From contig NZ_AUHJ01000001.1 of assembly GCF_000423125.1 (NCBI RefSeq), positions 434,001-498,000 of the forward strand: a stretch of 64,000 nt of DNA, given 5' to 3'. This document shows, piece after piece, positions 17,372 to 26,667 of this stretch. Source of the DNA: Haliea salexigens DSM 19537. Lineage in GTDB: Bacteria; Pseudomonadota; Gammaproteobacteria; Pseudomonadales; Halieaceae. Position numbers and translations under genes: made by a program. The first letter of the stretch is position 1; the number at the start of each line of letters is the position of its first letter. Under the pieces are notes generated by a model that was given only the letters and a program-made list of their open reading frames with translations, was not told the DNA's origin and searched no databases.

Positions 17372-18646
17372 ATGAAGCTGACCGGACGCTGGCAATGGCT
17401 ACAACGCAAGGTCTCCCGCAAGCTGTGGCTGATCGCCCTGCTCTACACGTTTGCCGGGCTATTTTCGGTGTTGCTCGGCATCTGGCTTGCACCCTGGATT
17501 CCACCGCACATGTCCGGCCTGGTGACACCCGATGCAGTGGGGCGCATTCTCAACATCCTGGCGTCCAGCATGCTCGCAGTTGCCACCTTCTCACTGGCCA
17601 CCCTGGTCACCGCGCACGGCTCGGTGACGGTGAGCACCTCACCGCGCGCCACGGCCCTGGTTATGGACAACGAGGTATCGCGGCACGCCCTCAGCGTGTT
17701 TATCGGTACGTTTCTGTTCAGCCTCATTGGCCTGGTTGCGTTGAATGCCGGCATCTACGGCGACCACGGGCACATTGTGCTGTTCCTGATGACCGTCATG
17801 ATCATCACCTTGATTGTGATCGCGCTGATACGCTGGATTGAGCACCTATCCGAGCTGGCCAAGGTGACGTCGACGGTAGAGCGGGTAGAGGCAGCCGCCA
17901 CCCGCGCCCTGACAGGACGGGCGCGCTTCCCCGGCATTGGTGCGCGCCCCTGCGACGATGTTGCCGCACGTATTCCCGCGACTGCAGAGCAGGTGCTGAC
18001 AGATCAGCTGGGCTACGTAGAACACATCGATGTCGCGGCGTTGCTGCAGTGCAGTGCCGAGCACGGTGTGGAAATCTACGTGCGGGTGGAACCGGGCACG
18101 TTCGCGCACTTGCGCACGCCACTGGCCTGCGTGGCCGGGGCCCCCTGTTCGGACGTGATCATCGACACGATCAGGGCTGCATTTTCCATGGGCACGACGC
18201 GCACGTTTGACTACGACCCGCGTTTTGGCTTGATCGTACTGGGGGAAATTGCCTCGCGCGCACTGTCACCCGGCGTCAACGACCCCGGCACCGCCATTGA
18301 TGTCATCGGGCGCGCCACCAGGGCGCTGTCAACCTGGGCGACAACGGAGGCGGAAGATGAGGGTGATTCATCGACCCCGGATGCCAGGGTGTGGTTTCCC
18401 ACACTGGCAGTCGATGACCTGCTTGAAGACGTATTTGGGTCCATTGCCCGCGATGGCGCCGCCAACCTCGCTGTGCAGATCAGGCTGCAGAAGGCCTTTG
18501 CCGCCCTCGCGCAGCTGGGGCACGAAGCATTACGACAAGCCGCCTGCCGCCATTCTGCACTCGCCTGGCAACGCGCGTACCAGGCCCTCGCCATGGACTT
18601 TGAACGCGATATGCTGCTGCCGCTCGTGTTACAGCGTGAGGACTGA
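17372..18646 (+). CDS. DUF2254 membrane protein
   Basis: 424 residues. The N-terminal third has four membrane segments (about 20-42, 62-84, 105-128, 135-152); the rest is a soluble domain with the DUF2254 pattern FDYDPRFGLIVLGEIASRALSPGVNDPGTA, typical of the family. Family function is unknown; it is proposed to be a membrane transport or sensing protein. It stands alone: the 227-bp gap upstream separates it from a divergent hydrolase, and it ends 15 bp from the convergent gspB. No regulatory element in the gap is convincing. Confidence 0.85.
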   Translation: MKLTGRWQWLQRKVSRKLWLIALLYTFAGLFSVLLGIWLAPWIPPHMSGLVTPDAVGRILNILASSMLAVATFSLATLVTAHGSVTVSTSPRATALVMDNEVSRHALSVFIGTFLFSLIGLVALNAGIYGDHGHIVLFLMTVMIITLIVIALIRWIEHLSELAKVTSTVERVEAAATRALTGRARFPGIGARPCDDVAARIPATAEQVLTDQLGYVEHIDVAALLQCSAEHGVEIYVRVEPGTFAHLRTPLACVAGAPCSDVIIDTIRAAFSMGTTRTFDYDPRFGLIVLGEIASRALSPGVNDPGTAIDVIGRATRALSTWATTEAEDEGDSSTPDARVWFPTLAVDDLLEDVFGSIARDGAANLAVQIRLQKAFAALAQLGHEALRQAACRHSALAWQRAYQALAMDFERDMLLPLVLQRED

Positions 18647-18661
18647 GCTGGCGGCTAGCGC

Positions 18662-19546
18662 TTACAGGTTGACCCAGCTGTTCAAGGCACGCAGGCGAAA
18701 CTGCTCCCCATCCTGACTGAGCACAACAGAATCGGGCAACACCTCCTCTACCCGAACGCCGCGCCCCACCGACTGCCCGGCGGATGCCTGCTGACCGTTG
18801 ATTGTCACGCTGGAGCCGCCGTCCTGACGGTAATCGTGCTGCAAATACATCAGGGTTGGAATGGCATCCTTGCGCTGCTGCGACAGCTCGCCGAGAAAAG
18901 GCGCCGGGTGTTCCGCCAACCGCACGTCTTCCAGGGCCTGCTCGGCCGCGGCCGCCAGGGCCGCAATATCCACGCTGCTCTCCGTCTCCGTGGATGGCTT
19001 CGTCTCGGTCGGGCTCGCCGCGGCGTCCTTCAGCGCACGCTCGTCGCTCACGGTCGCCGGTGGCGTTGCCACAGGCGCTTCCTGCACGGCCGGAGAGGTA
19101 CCGGCATACAGCGCGCTTACATCATCCGCGCTGGCTTGGGGTTCAGGGGACGGTTCCGCTGCGCTACTTTCGACCGCGGCTGGTGTCGGCGCATTAGGCT
19201 GCACGGCGCTGGCAGCGGCATACCCGGCGCCTACAGGCTCTACAGAAATCGGCGCGGCCGCGTCTACAGACGTCGGCGGCACTCCGTCTGACTGCACTGC
19301 CGTCGATGATGTCACCTCGGCGTGTTCGGGAGCTGACTGCACTGCTGGACCTTCAGCACGGTTGAACAGCCCGCCGAGCAGGAAACCGGCAAGCAATATC
19401 AGGCCGGCAGCGGCTAACAGCCACAGCCAGCGCGCACTACGCCAGTTGGCTTCGGGTTCAAAATGCACGCTGTCCACGCCCGGTACCGGGCTCGCATTCT
19501 GCTGCTCACGGCGCGAGCGGTTCAGCGCTTCCAGGATCAATGACAC
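18662..19546 (-). CDS. gspB: Type II secretion GspB-like protein
   Basis: 294 residues. The start MSLILEALNRSRREQQ is a strong GspB signature; one membrane segment lies at about 39-60; residues 65-205 are a low-complexity Ala/Pro/Ser/Thr/Glu linker probably spanning the periplasm; the C-terminal T2SSB domain (about 215-294) contains TLMYLQHDYRQDGGSSVTINGQ and ends with LRALNSWVNL. GspB works with the ATPase GspA/ExeA in inserting the secretin ring through peptidoglycan. It lies 31 bp downstream of exeA on the same strand; no other gsp gene is in the window. Confidence 0.9.
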   Translation of the reverse strand: MSLILEALNRSRREQQNASPVPGVDSVHFEPEANWRSARWLWLLAAAGLILLAGFLLGGLFNRAEGPAVQSAPEHAEVTSSTAVQSDGVPPTSVDAAAPISVEPVGAGYAAASAVQPNAPTPAAVESSAAEPSPEPQASADDVSALYAGTSPAVQEAPVATPPATVSDERALKDAAASPTETKPSTETESSVDIAALAAAAEQALEDVRLAEHPAPFLGELSQQRKDAIPTLMYLQHDYRQDGGSSVTINGQQASAGQSVGRGVRVEEVLPDSVVLSQDGEQFRLRALNSWVNL

Positions 19547-19577
19547 TGGCGATGCTCCTTCACTGCGGCGCGGCCAC

Positions 19578-21251
19578 TCATTGCCCTGCCGCCTCTGCCG
19601 CGAGCCGTTGGGCCGCCTCCGCCGCGGTCAGGTCGCGTCCGGCCAGAATATTCAGGCGCAGCAGAGTCTGCTCGCCCACCACCCCGTCAGCGCGCAGCTG
19701 CTGGCTGGCCTGAAACAGGCGCACACGCTCCGCCAGCGCGAGTGAGTACGCGCCGGTAGAGAGCGGTGTGGCCTGACCATCGAGCTTGGCAAACAGGCCG
19801 GCGATATCGGCCACGACAGGGCCCGAGTCCGCCCGACCCACCGGGCCGGAGAACCCCTCCGGAGGACGCCAGAGCAACCGGTAAGCACCCCGCCAGCGCG
19901 GCGCCAGCTGCGTGAAAGGCACGCGCTGCAGCCCCGCTTCCGACCACAACAGGGCGTTGCCCGCAGCCTCCCCCAGGAACACTGCGGCAGCCGCAAAGCG
20001 ATCCGCGGTAATCAGGTCCAGGAGCACCGGCCGGTTGAGTGCGATCACGTCCTGCCAGGTGTCGGCGGTACCGCGGTGGCAGCTCAGGGGAAAGCGCACA
20101 CTGTCGTCACAGAGAAGTTCCAGCGGCGGAGCCGGCCCCGCCGCCTGCAACTGCCAGAGCGCTTGCAGGCCCTGCGCCGGGGCAAGTTCCCAGGAAGGTG
20201 TGGGCGAGGCCACGGCCGCAGCCGGCGTGGCAGGCAATGCTGCAGCATCCTTGCCGACATCGGTCGCAGCGGGGGCCGCAGGTGCGGGGGCCTGTGTCGG
20301 CACCGGTGCCGGTGCAACCACTGGCACCGCGGGCTGGCCGACTCGTGCCAGCCACCACACCGCTGCGATCAGCAACATGATCCCGGCAGCCGCTGCTACA
20401 ACACGCAACTGCTGCCGCCGACGCGATGCCGGGCCCTCTTCCCCCAGTACCTCTGCAATGGCCTGCGCCAGCACCTGCCGGTCGGCCTGTGTCCGGTTGC
20501 GACCATACGTGCCCAGCAAAATACGATCGCACAGTACATTGATCAACCGGGGAATACCGCGAGTCGCGCGGTGAATCCCACGCACCACGTCCGGCGGAAA
20601 CAGCTCGCGGCCAGCCGGCAGGCCGGCAATCTGCAACCGGTGACGAATATACGCTGCGGTTTCCGCCGGGTTCAGCGGCGCCAGCGTGTAGCGCGCGGTG
20701 ATGCGCTGGTTGAGCTGACGCAGTTCAGGCCGCTGCAGCAGCTGCGCGAGCTCAGGCTGGCCAATCAACACAATTTGCAGCAGTTTCTCGCTGTGCGTTT
20801 CGAGGTTGGTCAGCAGGCGAATCTGCTCCAGCACATCAAAATCAAGATGCTGTGCCTCATCGATCAACAGCACCGTCTTGCGCCCCTGGGCGTGGTTCTC
20901 CAGCAGGTAGCTATGCAGGCTGTCGGTGAGGGTTTTCAGCGAAGGCTGGTTGCCGTCGTAGGCAATGCCCAACTCATCGCACACGGTGGCAAGCAACTCC
21001 TGCGCATTCAAGGCCGGGTTCAGCACAATGGCGATATCGGTATCGGGCGGCAGTTGCTCCAGCAGGCAGCGGTTGATTGTGGTCTTGCCGGTACCCACCT
21101 CGCCGGTGAGCAGAATAAAGCCCCCGCCACTGCCCACACCGTAGAGCAGGTGCGCCAGCGCATCGCGGTGCCGAGGACTCATGAACAGATAGCGCGGATT
21201 TACCGCGATCGAGAAGGGGGTTTCACTGAGGCCGAAATACTGAAGGTACAT
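19578..21251 (-). CDS. exeA: ExeA/GspA-like AAA ATPase with peptidoglycan-binding domain
   Basis: 557 residues. MYLQYFGLSETPFSI and PRYLFMSPRHRDALAHLLYG form the typical ExeA N-terminus; Walker A GEVGTGKTT is at 50-58; Walker B VLLIDEAQHL is near 130; RITARYTLAPL and RATRGIPRLINVLCDRIL complete the AAA core (to about 270). A single membrane segment follows (about 283-302), then a Pro/Ala linker. The C-terminus carries a putative peptidoglycan-binding domain (VRLFQASQQLRADGVVGEQTLLRLN). The protein couples ATP hydrolysis to secretin assembly through the cell wall in type II secretion. It forms an operon with gspB. Confidence 0.92.
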   Translation of the reverse strand: MYLQYFGLSETPFSIAVNPRYLFMSPRHRDALAHLLYGVGSGGGFILLTGEVGTGKTTINRCLLEQLPPDTDIAIVLNPALNAQELLATVCDELGIAYDGNQPSLKTLTDSLHSYLLENHAQGRKTVLLIDEAQHLDFDVLEQIRLLTNLETHSEKLLQIVLIGQPELAQLLQRPELRQLNQRITARYTLAPLNPAETAAYIRHRLQIAGLPAGRELFPPDVVRGIHRATRGIPRLINVLCDRILLGTYGRNRTQADRQVLAQAIAEVLGEEGPASRRRQQLRVVAAAAGIMLLIAAVWWLARVGQPAVPVVAPAPVPTQAPAPAAPAATDVGKDAAALPATPAAAVASPTPSWELAPAQGLQALWQLQAAGPAPPLELLCDDSVRFPLSCHRGTADTWQDVIALNRPVLLDLITADRFAAAAVFLGEAAGNALLWSEAGLQRVPFTQLAPRWRGAYRLLWRPPEGFSGPVGRADSGPVVADIAGLFAKLDGQATPLSTGAYSLALAERVRLFQASQQLRADGVVGEQTLLRLNILAGRDLTAAEAAQRLAAEAAGQ

Positions 21252-21336
21252 AGTTGCCTGCGCTGCCTGGGCCGGAGCAGTGGAAAGCCGGTGTCACACC
21301 GCTACAGCGGCTTACCGGACCGGTGTATGTACCAGG

Positions 21337-21660
21337 TCAGGGACACATCCACGCCGTGTAGTCGCCGGTACCTTCGTGAATGGATTCACGTACAACCGCA
21401 TTTCCACCCATCGTCAGTGCACGTTCGCGCGCGAGGTTGTCGAGTTCAACCCGAACCTTGTTTTCGCCGCGCTCAATGCCCGCCACTTTCCACGCCACGT
21501 TCGTGGTAATGCTGCCAAGGCGTTTGCACTGCGCCACTTCAGAAGCTTCCAGCAGGGGCAGGGCTCGCGCGTCATCCGGGATTTTGACCCAGGTACAGCC
21601 TGCCACCAGCGCGGATACAACCGCAAGCGTGGCCAAAGAGCGAACCGTGTGCGCGTTCAT
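21337..21660 (-). CDS. DUF4156 lipoprotein
   Basis: 107 residues. A signal peptide of 21 residues ends in the lipobox LVAGC, so Cys22 is the predicted lipidation site. The mature part has the DUF4156 pattern: LEASEVAQCKRLGSI, then a conserved LARERALTMGGNAVV and a C-terminal Trp-Met-Cys-Pro. Small outer-membrane lipoproteins of this family (E. coli YjeI and relatives) have no settled role. It is 85 bp upstream of exeA on the same strand, so co-transcription is possible but not shown. Confidence 0.85.
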   Translation of the reverse strand: MNAHTVRSLATLAVVSALVAGCTWVKIPDDARALPLLEASEVAQCKRLGSITTNVAWKVAGIERGENKVRVELDNLARERALTMGGNAVVRESIHEGTGDYTAWMCP

Positions 21661-21795
21661 GCGTTACCTCCAAAAAGTCAGCCGGCAGATTACCACAGGC
21701 GAGGCACTGCGGGTACAGCTGCCCGCCCCTCACGCCGCTGCGATGCAGCCTCAATCGTGGTCCGCCGGAGGGGCTCTGGGAGACCGGTAGACCGC

Positions 21796-22671
21796 CTAGA
21801 GGATTACCGTGCGCTGTCCGTTCAGTTGCACTCGCTCCTCGCAATGCAGCCGCACCGCATGCGACAGCGCCGTCGCCTCGGTATCGTGCCCCAGGTGAAT
21901 CATCTGCTCCACCGAGACCTGGTGGTCAATCGCCTTCACTTCCTGGGCGATAATCGGGCCTTCATCGAGATCCGACGTGACGTAGTGTGCCGTGGCCCCG
22001 ATGACTTTTACCCCACGATCATAGGCCTGGTGATAGGGTCGGGCGCCCTTGAAACCGGGCAGGAAAGAGTGGTGGATGTTGATCGCGCGCCCTGCGAGTT
22101 CAGTACACAACGCATCCGAGAGGATTTGCATATAGCGCGCCAGCACCAGCAGGTCAGCCTGCTGTTCGCGAAACAGTTGCAGCAACTTCGACTCCTGCAC
22201 CGCCTTCTGTTCCGGGCTGACTGGCAGGTAGTGATAGGGCAGCCCGTACCATTCCACCAGTTCGCGGCAGTCTTCGTGATTGCTGACCACGCCAACGAGC
22301 GTGGCCGGCAGTGCACCAGCGCGCCACTTGGTCAGCAGCGCCACCAGGCAGTGGTCGTAGCGGGAAACCGCCAGCAGCACACGCGGCAGTTCGTCCGCCG
22401 GTCGCAGCCGATAGCGCATGCCCATATCGTCGGCGAGCAGCGCAAAACGCCGACTGAACTCGGTAAAGGGCACCGTCATCGCGCGATCATCGAAGACACA
22501 CCGCAAATGGAAGGTACCGCTTACCGGGTCACTGAAATTGGAAATCTCGGTGATGAAGGCGCCCGCTTCCAGAAACAGCTGGGAGTAACGCGCCACGACA
22601 CCGAGTCGGTCCGGACACTGGAATGACAGAATATAGGCGCGCGGCACAGCGCCCGATGTTGGCTCGGTCAC
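21796..22671 (-). CDS. purU: Formyltetrahydrofolate deformylase
   Basis: 291 residues from a GTG at 22671 with GAGAGGA ahead. An N-terminal ACT domain (about 10-90; LSFQCPDRLGVVARYSQLF) is followed by a formyltransferase fold (about 95-291) with the catalytic pattern INIHHSFLPGFKGARPYHQA and DLDEGPII. PurU hydrolyses 10-formyl-THF to THF and formate, balancing one-carbon units and supplying formate for PurT. The tdh-kbl pair 2 kb away also feeds glycine and one-carbon metabolism, though it is not in the same operon. Confidence 0.94.
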   Translation of the reverse strand: MTEPTSGAVPRAYILSFQCPDRLGVVARYSQLFLEAGAFITEISNFSDPVSGTFHLRCVFDDRAMTVPFTEFSRRFALLADDMGMRYRLRPADELPRVLLAVSRYDHCLVALLTKWRAGALPATLVGVVSNHEDCRELVEWYGLPYHYLPVSPEQKAVQESKLLQLFREQQADLLVLARYMQILSDALCTELAGRAINIHHSFLPGFKGARPYHQAYDRGVKVIGATAHYVTSDLDEGPIIAQEVKAIDHQVSVEQMIHLGHDTEATALSHAVRLHCEERVQLNGQRTVIL

Positions 22672-22713
22672 GAAAATCCTCTCTCAGGTTTGGTCGCACC
22701 CGGGGGCGAACCG

Positions 22714-23556
22714 TCAGAAGTTGAACCCGTTGCCGGATACCACCGGTACATTGGTCCACAGATCATTGGGGTCACGATACCAGCCGGCCGCCGCGAGTGC
22801 ACCGCCATCGAGATTAATTGTCGTGCCGGTCACCCAGGCCGACAGCCCGGAAGCCAGAAACAGCGCGCAACCCGCGGCGTCCTCCGGTGTACCAAAGCGC
22901 TCCAGCGGTATCCAGCGACGGGTATGCGCCTGATGCTCGGGTGCAATCAACTCCGAAGGCCGCACCTGCGCGGTCTCGGTGGTTTCCGGGGCAATGGCGT
23001 TGACGCGGATGCCATCCGGACCGAGCTCCAGCGCCAGGCTGCGGGTGAAGCCGGTTATCGCGTGTTTGAAGGCACAGTAGGTCGTTACCATGGGAATGCC
23101 GCGGAACGCCTCGATGGAGGAGATGCTGATGATGCTGCCGCCGCGACCGCGGGACTGCAGCAGTGGGATAGCGGCGCGGGTGACCGTGAAAATATGTTTC
23201 AGGTTGACGCCGTACAGCTGCTCAAGGTCTTCATCGGTGCAGGCCGCAAACGGTTTGATGATGCCGAGGAAATCACCCACGTTGTTCACCAGCACATCCA
23301 GGCCGCCAAAGCGCGCTTGCACCTGGGCCATCAGCGCATCGACAGCTGCCCGGTCGCAGACATCGGTCTGCGACACCAGCGCTTCGGTTGCACTGGCATC
23401 CAGAGCCGCCTGCAGGTCGGCACAGCGGTCGGCATCTTTCTCGGCAACGACCAAGTGTGCGCCACGTGTCGCGAAAGCTTCTACAATGGCACGGCCAATA
23501 CCGGCACCGCCACCGGTAACCAGAACGATCTTCCCTGTGAAATCGAGATCCTGCAT
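22714..23556 (-). CDS. SDR family NAD(P)-dependent oxidoreductase
   Basis: 280 residues. The Rossmann glycine motif TGGGAGIG is at 14-21, NNVG follows at 91-94, the catalytic Ser lies at 146-147 (SISSIEA), and the YxxxK pair is Tyr160/Lys164 in YCAFKHA. The C-terminus has the usual LASGLSAWVTGTTINLDGG. It is a classical short-chain dehydrogenase using a nicotinamide cofactor; the substrate is unknown. It lies 42 bp upstream of purU on the same strand. The 169-bp gap ahead of it contains a GC-rich repeat. Confidence 0.9.
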   Translation of the reverse strand: MQDLDFTGKIVLVTGGGAGIGRAIVEAFATRGAHLVVAEKDADRCADLQAALDASATEALVSQTDVCDRAAVDALMAQVQARFGGLDVLVNNVGDFLGIIKPFAACTDEDLEQLYGVNLKHIFTVTRAAIPLLQSRGRGGSIISISSIEAFRGIPMVTTYCAFKHAITGFTRSLALELGPDGIRVNAIAPETTETAQVRPSELIAPEHQAHTRRWIPLERFGTPEDAAGCALFLASGLSAWVTGTTINLDGGALAAAGWYRDPNDLWTNVPVVSGNGFNF

Positions 23557-23667
23557 ATCCGTCTCCTGCTTAAATTATTCGAGCAGTTGATATACCAGAT
23601 GCGCCTGCGCAATGCATGCGAACGCGCCTGCGCAGACCACGCCCCCCGCACAGAGTTTATGTAGTTA

Positions 23668-23714
23668 GGCCGCGCCGCGCAGGCCGGGCCGGGCCGCGTA
23701 GGCCGGGCCGCGCA
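23668..23714. repeat. GC-rich imperfect tandem repeat
   Basis: Three adjacent copies of a 14-bp unit, GGCCGGGCCGCGCA: a diverged copy at 23668-23681, one with a 5-bp expansion at 23682-23700 ending GTA, and an exact one at 23701-23714. It is nearly pure G+C, unlike its flanks, and sits between the XRE gene end and the SDR start. It may be a slippage-prone spacer or a transcription-attenuating stretch; no coding sense is visible. Confidence 0.7.
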
Positions 23715-23725
23715 GGGATCCGCCG

Positions 23726-24298
23726 TTACTTGTAGGTCACCACCAGGTAGCCCCGCAGCGGTGTGTCACCCAGCGACTGAATGCTGTGCTCCACATCCGC
23801 CCGGTAATGCGCCGAGTCGCCGGCCGCCAGCTGGCACTCGGTGTTTCCCGCCACCACCTGTGCCGCACCCGCCGCCAGGGTCAACAGTTCGCGCGTACCG
23901 CTGTAATGCGGCGAGCTGTCGAGGCTCGCACCGGGCTGCAGGAGCAATTCGTAGAATTCCACGTGTTTTTCCATATGCAGTGGCGACAGTGTGCGAATCT
24001 GGCATTCGTCATCGGCACGGAACAGGCTGGAGGGGTCGTCCGCCCTCACTACTTCAATCAGGCCACTGGCCAGCGGGTCATCCACCAGTTCGCCTATACT
24101 GAGTCCGAAGGCCTGGGCGATACGGAAGGTTACCGCCAGCGTTGGGTTGGCCTGACCGCGCTCAATCTGGCTCAACATGGAGCGGCTGACGCCGGACGCA
24201 GCTGCCAGCTGATCGAGTGTGAACCCGTGAACCTGGCGCAGTTCGGTGACCCGCTCACACAAGACCTTGCTGGCGGGGTCCAGCGCTGATTTGGACAT
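23726..24298 (-). CDS. XRE family regulator with cupin sensor domain
   Basis: 190 residues from the ATG at 24298; an in-frame ATG at 24349 would add 17 residues lacking family character and would run into the operator region. The helix-turn-helix is at about 15-70 (TLDQLAAASGVSRSMLSQIERGQANPTL), and a cupin_2 domain at about 110-190 (ELLLQPGASLDSSPHYSGTRELLTL, ending GYLVV). Such proteins sense a small ligand in the cupin and repress neighbouring catabolic genes. It is divergent from tdh-kbl across a gap with palindromes over a good promoter, so it is the likely regulator of those genes. Confidence 0.9.
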   Translation of the reverse strand: MSKSALDPASKVLCERVTELRQVHGFTLDQLAAASGVSRSMLSQIERGQANPTLAVTFRIAQAFGLSIGELVDDPLASGLIEVVRADDPSSLFRADDECQIRTLSPLHMEKHVEFYELLLQPGASLDSSPHYSGTRELLTLAAGAAQVVAGNTECQLAAGDSAHYRADVEHSIQSLGDTPLRGYLVVTYK

Positions 24299-24327
24299 GC
24301 AATTTTCCAGTTTAGTAGAAGGATTTC

Positions 24328-24356
24328 TTGTATCCGGGATATTACCCATCTACTAT
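24328..24356 (+). promoter_or_regulatory. Probable sigma70 promoter of tdh-kbl
   Basis: TTGTAT (24328-24333) and TACTAT (24351-24356) are separated by 17 bp, putting transcription start near 24363, 27 bp before the tdh ATG. The promoter overlaps the inverted repeat TATCCGG/CCGGATA (24331-24337 and 24358-24364), as expected for repression. Confidence 0.55.
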
Positions 24357-24379
24357 ACCGGATAAATTCCACTATAGTG
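24331..24379. promoter_or_regulatory. Candidate operators for the XRE-cupin regulator
   Basis: Two elements lie in the divergent gap: TATCCGG (24331-24337) with CCGGATA (24358-24364), and the perfect palindrome CACTATAGTG (24370-24379). Both flank or overlap the tdh promoter and start site. Related CTACTATA sequence at 24350-24357 shares the ACTATA core with the palindrome. Binding by the adjacent XRE protein is inferred from position. Confidence 0.45.
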
Positions 24380-24389
24380 AAATACCGTT

Positions 24390-25418
24390 ATGCAAGCACT
24401 GGTCAAGAAAGAAGCACGTCCCGGCCTCTGGCTGGAGGAGGTACCGGAACCGGCATTCGGCATCAATGACGTGCTGATCAAGGTCAAGCGCACCGCCATC
24501 TGCGGCACGGACATGCACATTTTCCACTGGGATGCCTGGGCGCAGAAAACGGTGCCAGTTCCCATGATCGTCGGCCACGAGTTCGTCGGCGAGATCGTTG
24601 AAGTCGGCTCCAACGTAGTGGACTTCCACCCTGGCCAGATTGTCTCCGGCGAGGGCCACGTGGTCTGTGGCCGCTGTCGCAACTGCATGGCCGGCCGCCG
24701 TCACCTGTGCGCTAAAACCAGCGGCATCGGGGTGGACCGCTCCGGCGCTTTCGCCGAGTACATGGCTCTACCCATGTCCAACGTGTGGGAGCATTCAGCA
24801 GGGATAGATCTTGATGTCGCTGCCCTGTTCGACCCCTTCGGCAACGCCGTCCACACCGCATTGCAATTCGACCTGCTCGGGGAGGACGTGCTCATCACAG
24901 GTGCCGGGCCTATCGGTGCCATGGCCGCTGCTGTGTGCAAGCATGCCGGTGCGCGCCACGTGGTGATCACCGACGTGATCGATAAACGCCTGGAACTCGC
25001 TGCCACCCTGGGCGCTACACGCACCGTAAACGTGACCCGCGAGAGCATTGCCGATGTCCAGCAATCGCTGGGCATGGACGAAGGCTTTGATGTGGGCCTG
25101 GAAATGTCCGGCAACCCGCAGGCGTTTCGCGATCTGCTGGCCAATATGTGTCACGGGGGCAAGGTGGCGATGCTGGGCATCCCCAGCGAGAACACAGCGA
25201 TAGACTGGAACACGGTCATCTTCAACATGCTCACCCTGAAAGGTATCTACGGCCGGGAGATGTACGAAACCTGGTACAAAATGTCGGTCATGATCGAGTC
25301 CGGGCTGGATATTTCGCCCGTGATTACCCACCGCATGAGCTTCCGCGACTTTCAACACGGTTTCGATGTGATGAGCTCCGGCGAGGCGAGCAAAGTCGTA
25401 CTGAACTGGGAGGACTGA
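24390..25418 (+). CDS. tdh: L-threonine 3-dehydrogenase
   Basis: 342 residues, the E. coli Tdh length. Catalytic zinc ligands are in [11 protein letters not shown] (Cys38) and VGHEFVGEI; the structural zinc cluster is [15 protein letters not shown]; the NAD-binding loop is [12 protein letters not shown]. It oxidises L-threonine to 2-amino-3-ketobutyrate in the cytoplasm. kbl, 6 bp downstream, splits the product with CoA to glycine and acetyl-CoA. Motifs such as [12 protein letters not shown] and [13 protein letters not shown] are diagnostic for Tdh rather than other medium-chain dehydrogenases. Confidence 0.96.
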   Translation: MQALVKKEARPGLWLEEVPEPAFGINDVLIKVKRTAICGTDMHIFHWDAWAQKTVPVPMIVGHEFVGEIVEVGSNVVDFHPGQIVSGEGHVVCGRCRNCMAGRRHLCAKTSGIGVDRSGAFAEYMALPMSNVWEHSAGIDLDVAALFDPFGNAVHTALQFDLLGEDVLITGAGPIGAMAAAVCKHAGARHVVITDVIDKRLELAATLGATRTVNVTRESIADVQQSLGMDEGFDVGLEMSGNPQAFRDLLANMCHGGKVAMLGIPSENTAIDWNTVIFNMLTLKGIYGREMYETWYKMSVMIESGLDISPVITHRMSFRDFQHGFDVMSSGEASKVVLNWED

Positions 25419-25424
25419 AACACC

Positions 25425-26612
25425 ATGTACAGCGCATTTCAGGAACACCTGGCCGGCCAGCTGGCCGATATCGAGTCCGCGGGGCTGACCAAGCACGAGC
25501 GTCTCATCACAACGCCCCAGGGCGCGCACGTAGGTGTGGCAGAGCGGGAGGTGCTGAACCTCTGCGCCAACAACTATCTCGGCCTTGCCCAACACCCCGC
25601 CGTGAATGCTGCCGCGGCCGAGGGCCTGCGCGAGTGGGGCTATGGCATGGCTTCCGTGCGTTTCATCTGCGGCACGCAAACCCTGCACAAACAGCTGGAA
25701 CAGAGGCTGTCTGCATTTCTCGGTATGGACGACACCATCCTCTACCCCTCCTGTTTCGACGCCAATGGCGGCCTGTTCGAAACCCTCCTCGGTGCAGAGG
25801 ATGCGGTGATCTCCGATGAACTCAACCATGCCAGCATCATCGACGGCATACGCCTGTGCAAGGCGCAGCGCTTCCGCTACCGCAACAACGACATGGGCGA
25901 CCTGGAAGCACAGCTACAGGCGGCAGACGCCGCCGGTGCCCGTTTCAAGTTGATCACCACCGACGGTGTGTTTTCCATGGACGGCTATATCGCGCGCCTG
26001 GATGAGATCTGCGATCTCGCCGAGCGCTATGGCGCGCTGGTGCATTTCGACGACTGTCACGCTACCGGCTTTCTCGGCGCCAACGGCAAAGGCACACACG
26101 AATACCGCGGCTGCATGGACCGCGTGGACATCATCACTGGCACCCTGGGCAAAGCCCTCGGTGGCGCCAGCGGCGGCTACACCGCTGCGCGACAAGAGGT
26201 GGTGGACCTCCTGCGCCAGCGCTCACGCCCCTATCTTTTCTCCAACACGGTAGCCCCACCGGTCGTAGCCGGCGCAATCAAGGCACTGGAACTGGTGGAA
26301 TCCGAACCGGACCTGCGCCGGCAGCTGATCGAGAATACTGCCCGCTTTCGGGAGGGACTCGAAACACTGGGCTTTGAGCTGTTGCCGGGGGAGCACCCCA
26401 TCGTGCCCGTTATGCTGCACGATGCAGCAACGGCAGCGAAGTTTGCCGATGCCATGCTCGCCCGCGGCGTTTACGTGGTTGCCTTCTCCTTCCCGGTAGT
26501 GCCGAAAGGCAAGGCGCGCATTCGCACGCAGATGTCGGCAGCGCTGAGTGCAGACGATATTGAGCAGGCACTGAGTGCTTTTGCCGCCGCACACGCTGAA
26601 CTGGCATCCTGA
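25425..26612 (+). CDS. kbl: Glycine C-acetyltransferase (2-amino-3-ketobutyrate CoA ligase)
   Basis: 395 residues. Alpha-oxoamine synthase family: [14 protein letters not shown] near the N-terminus, [14 protein letters not shown], the cofactor-contact [10 protein letters not shown], and the PLP lysine in [14 protein letters not shown]. It converts 2-amino-3-ketobutyrate and CoA to glycine and acetyl-CoA, completing threonine breakdown started by Tdh. The two genes are separated by 6 bp and clearly form an operon. A GC-rich hairpin lies 56 bp past the stop. Confidence 0.96.
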   Translation: MYSAFQEHLAGQLADIESAGLTKHERLITTPQGAHVGVAEREVLNLCANNYLGLAQHPAVNAAAAEGLREWGYGMASVRFICGTQTLHKQLEQRLSAFLGMDDTILYPSCFDANGGLFETLLGAEDAVISDELNHASIIDGIRLCKAQRFRYRNNDMGDLEAQLQAADAAGARFKLITTDGVFSMDGYIARLDEICDLAERYGALVHFDDCHATGFLGANGKGTHEYRGCMDRVDIITGTLGKALGGASGGYTAARQEVVDLLRQRSRPYLFSNTVAPPVVAGAIKALELVESEPDLRRQLIENTARFREGLETLGFELLPGEHPIVPVMLHDAATAAKFADAMLARGVYVVAFSFPVVPKGKARIRTQMSAALSADDIEQALSAFAAAHAELAS

Positions 26613-26667
26613 CGCAGGCGCACGGAGCAGGCCTCACCGCAGCATTCCGGGTTCGCGGGCCATCATG

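Noticed and set aside
20076-21509. 477-codon open frame on the plus strand opposite exeA
   Set aside because: A codon-bias shadow of exeA; the minus-strand frame has complete Walker motifs, and this one has none.
21280-22626. 448-codon open frame on the plus strand opposite the lipoprotein and purU
   Set aside because: It lies antisense to clearly identified genes, is rich in Arg/His from the GC bias, and has no recognisable motif.
23668-23714. Possible CRISPR or mobile-element end
   Set aside because: The units are 14 bp, adjacent, with no spacers or flanking transposase; it is a simple GC repeat.
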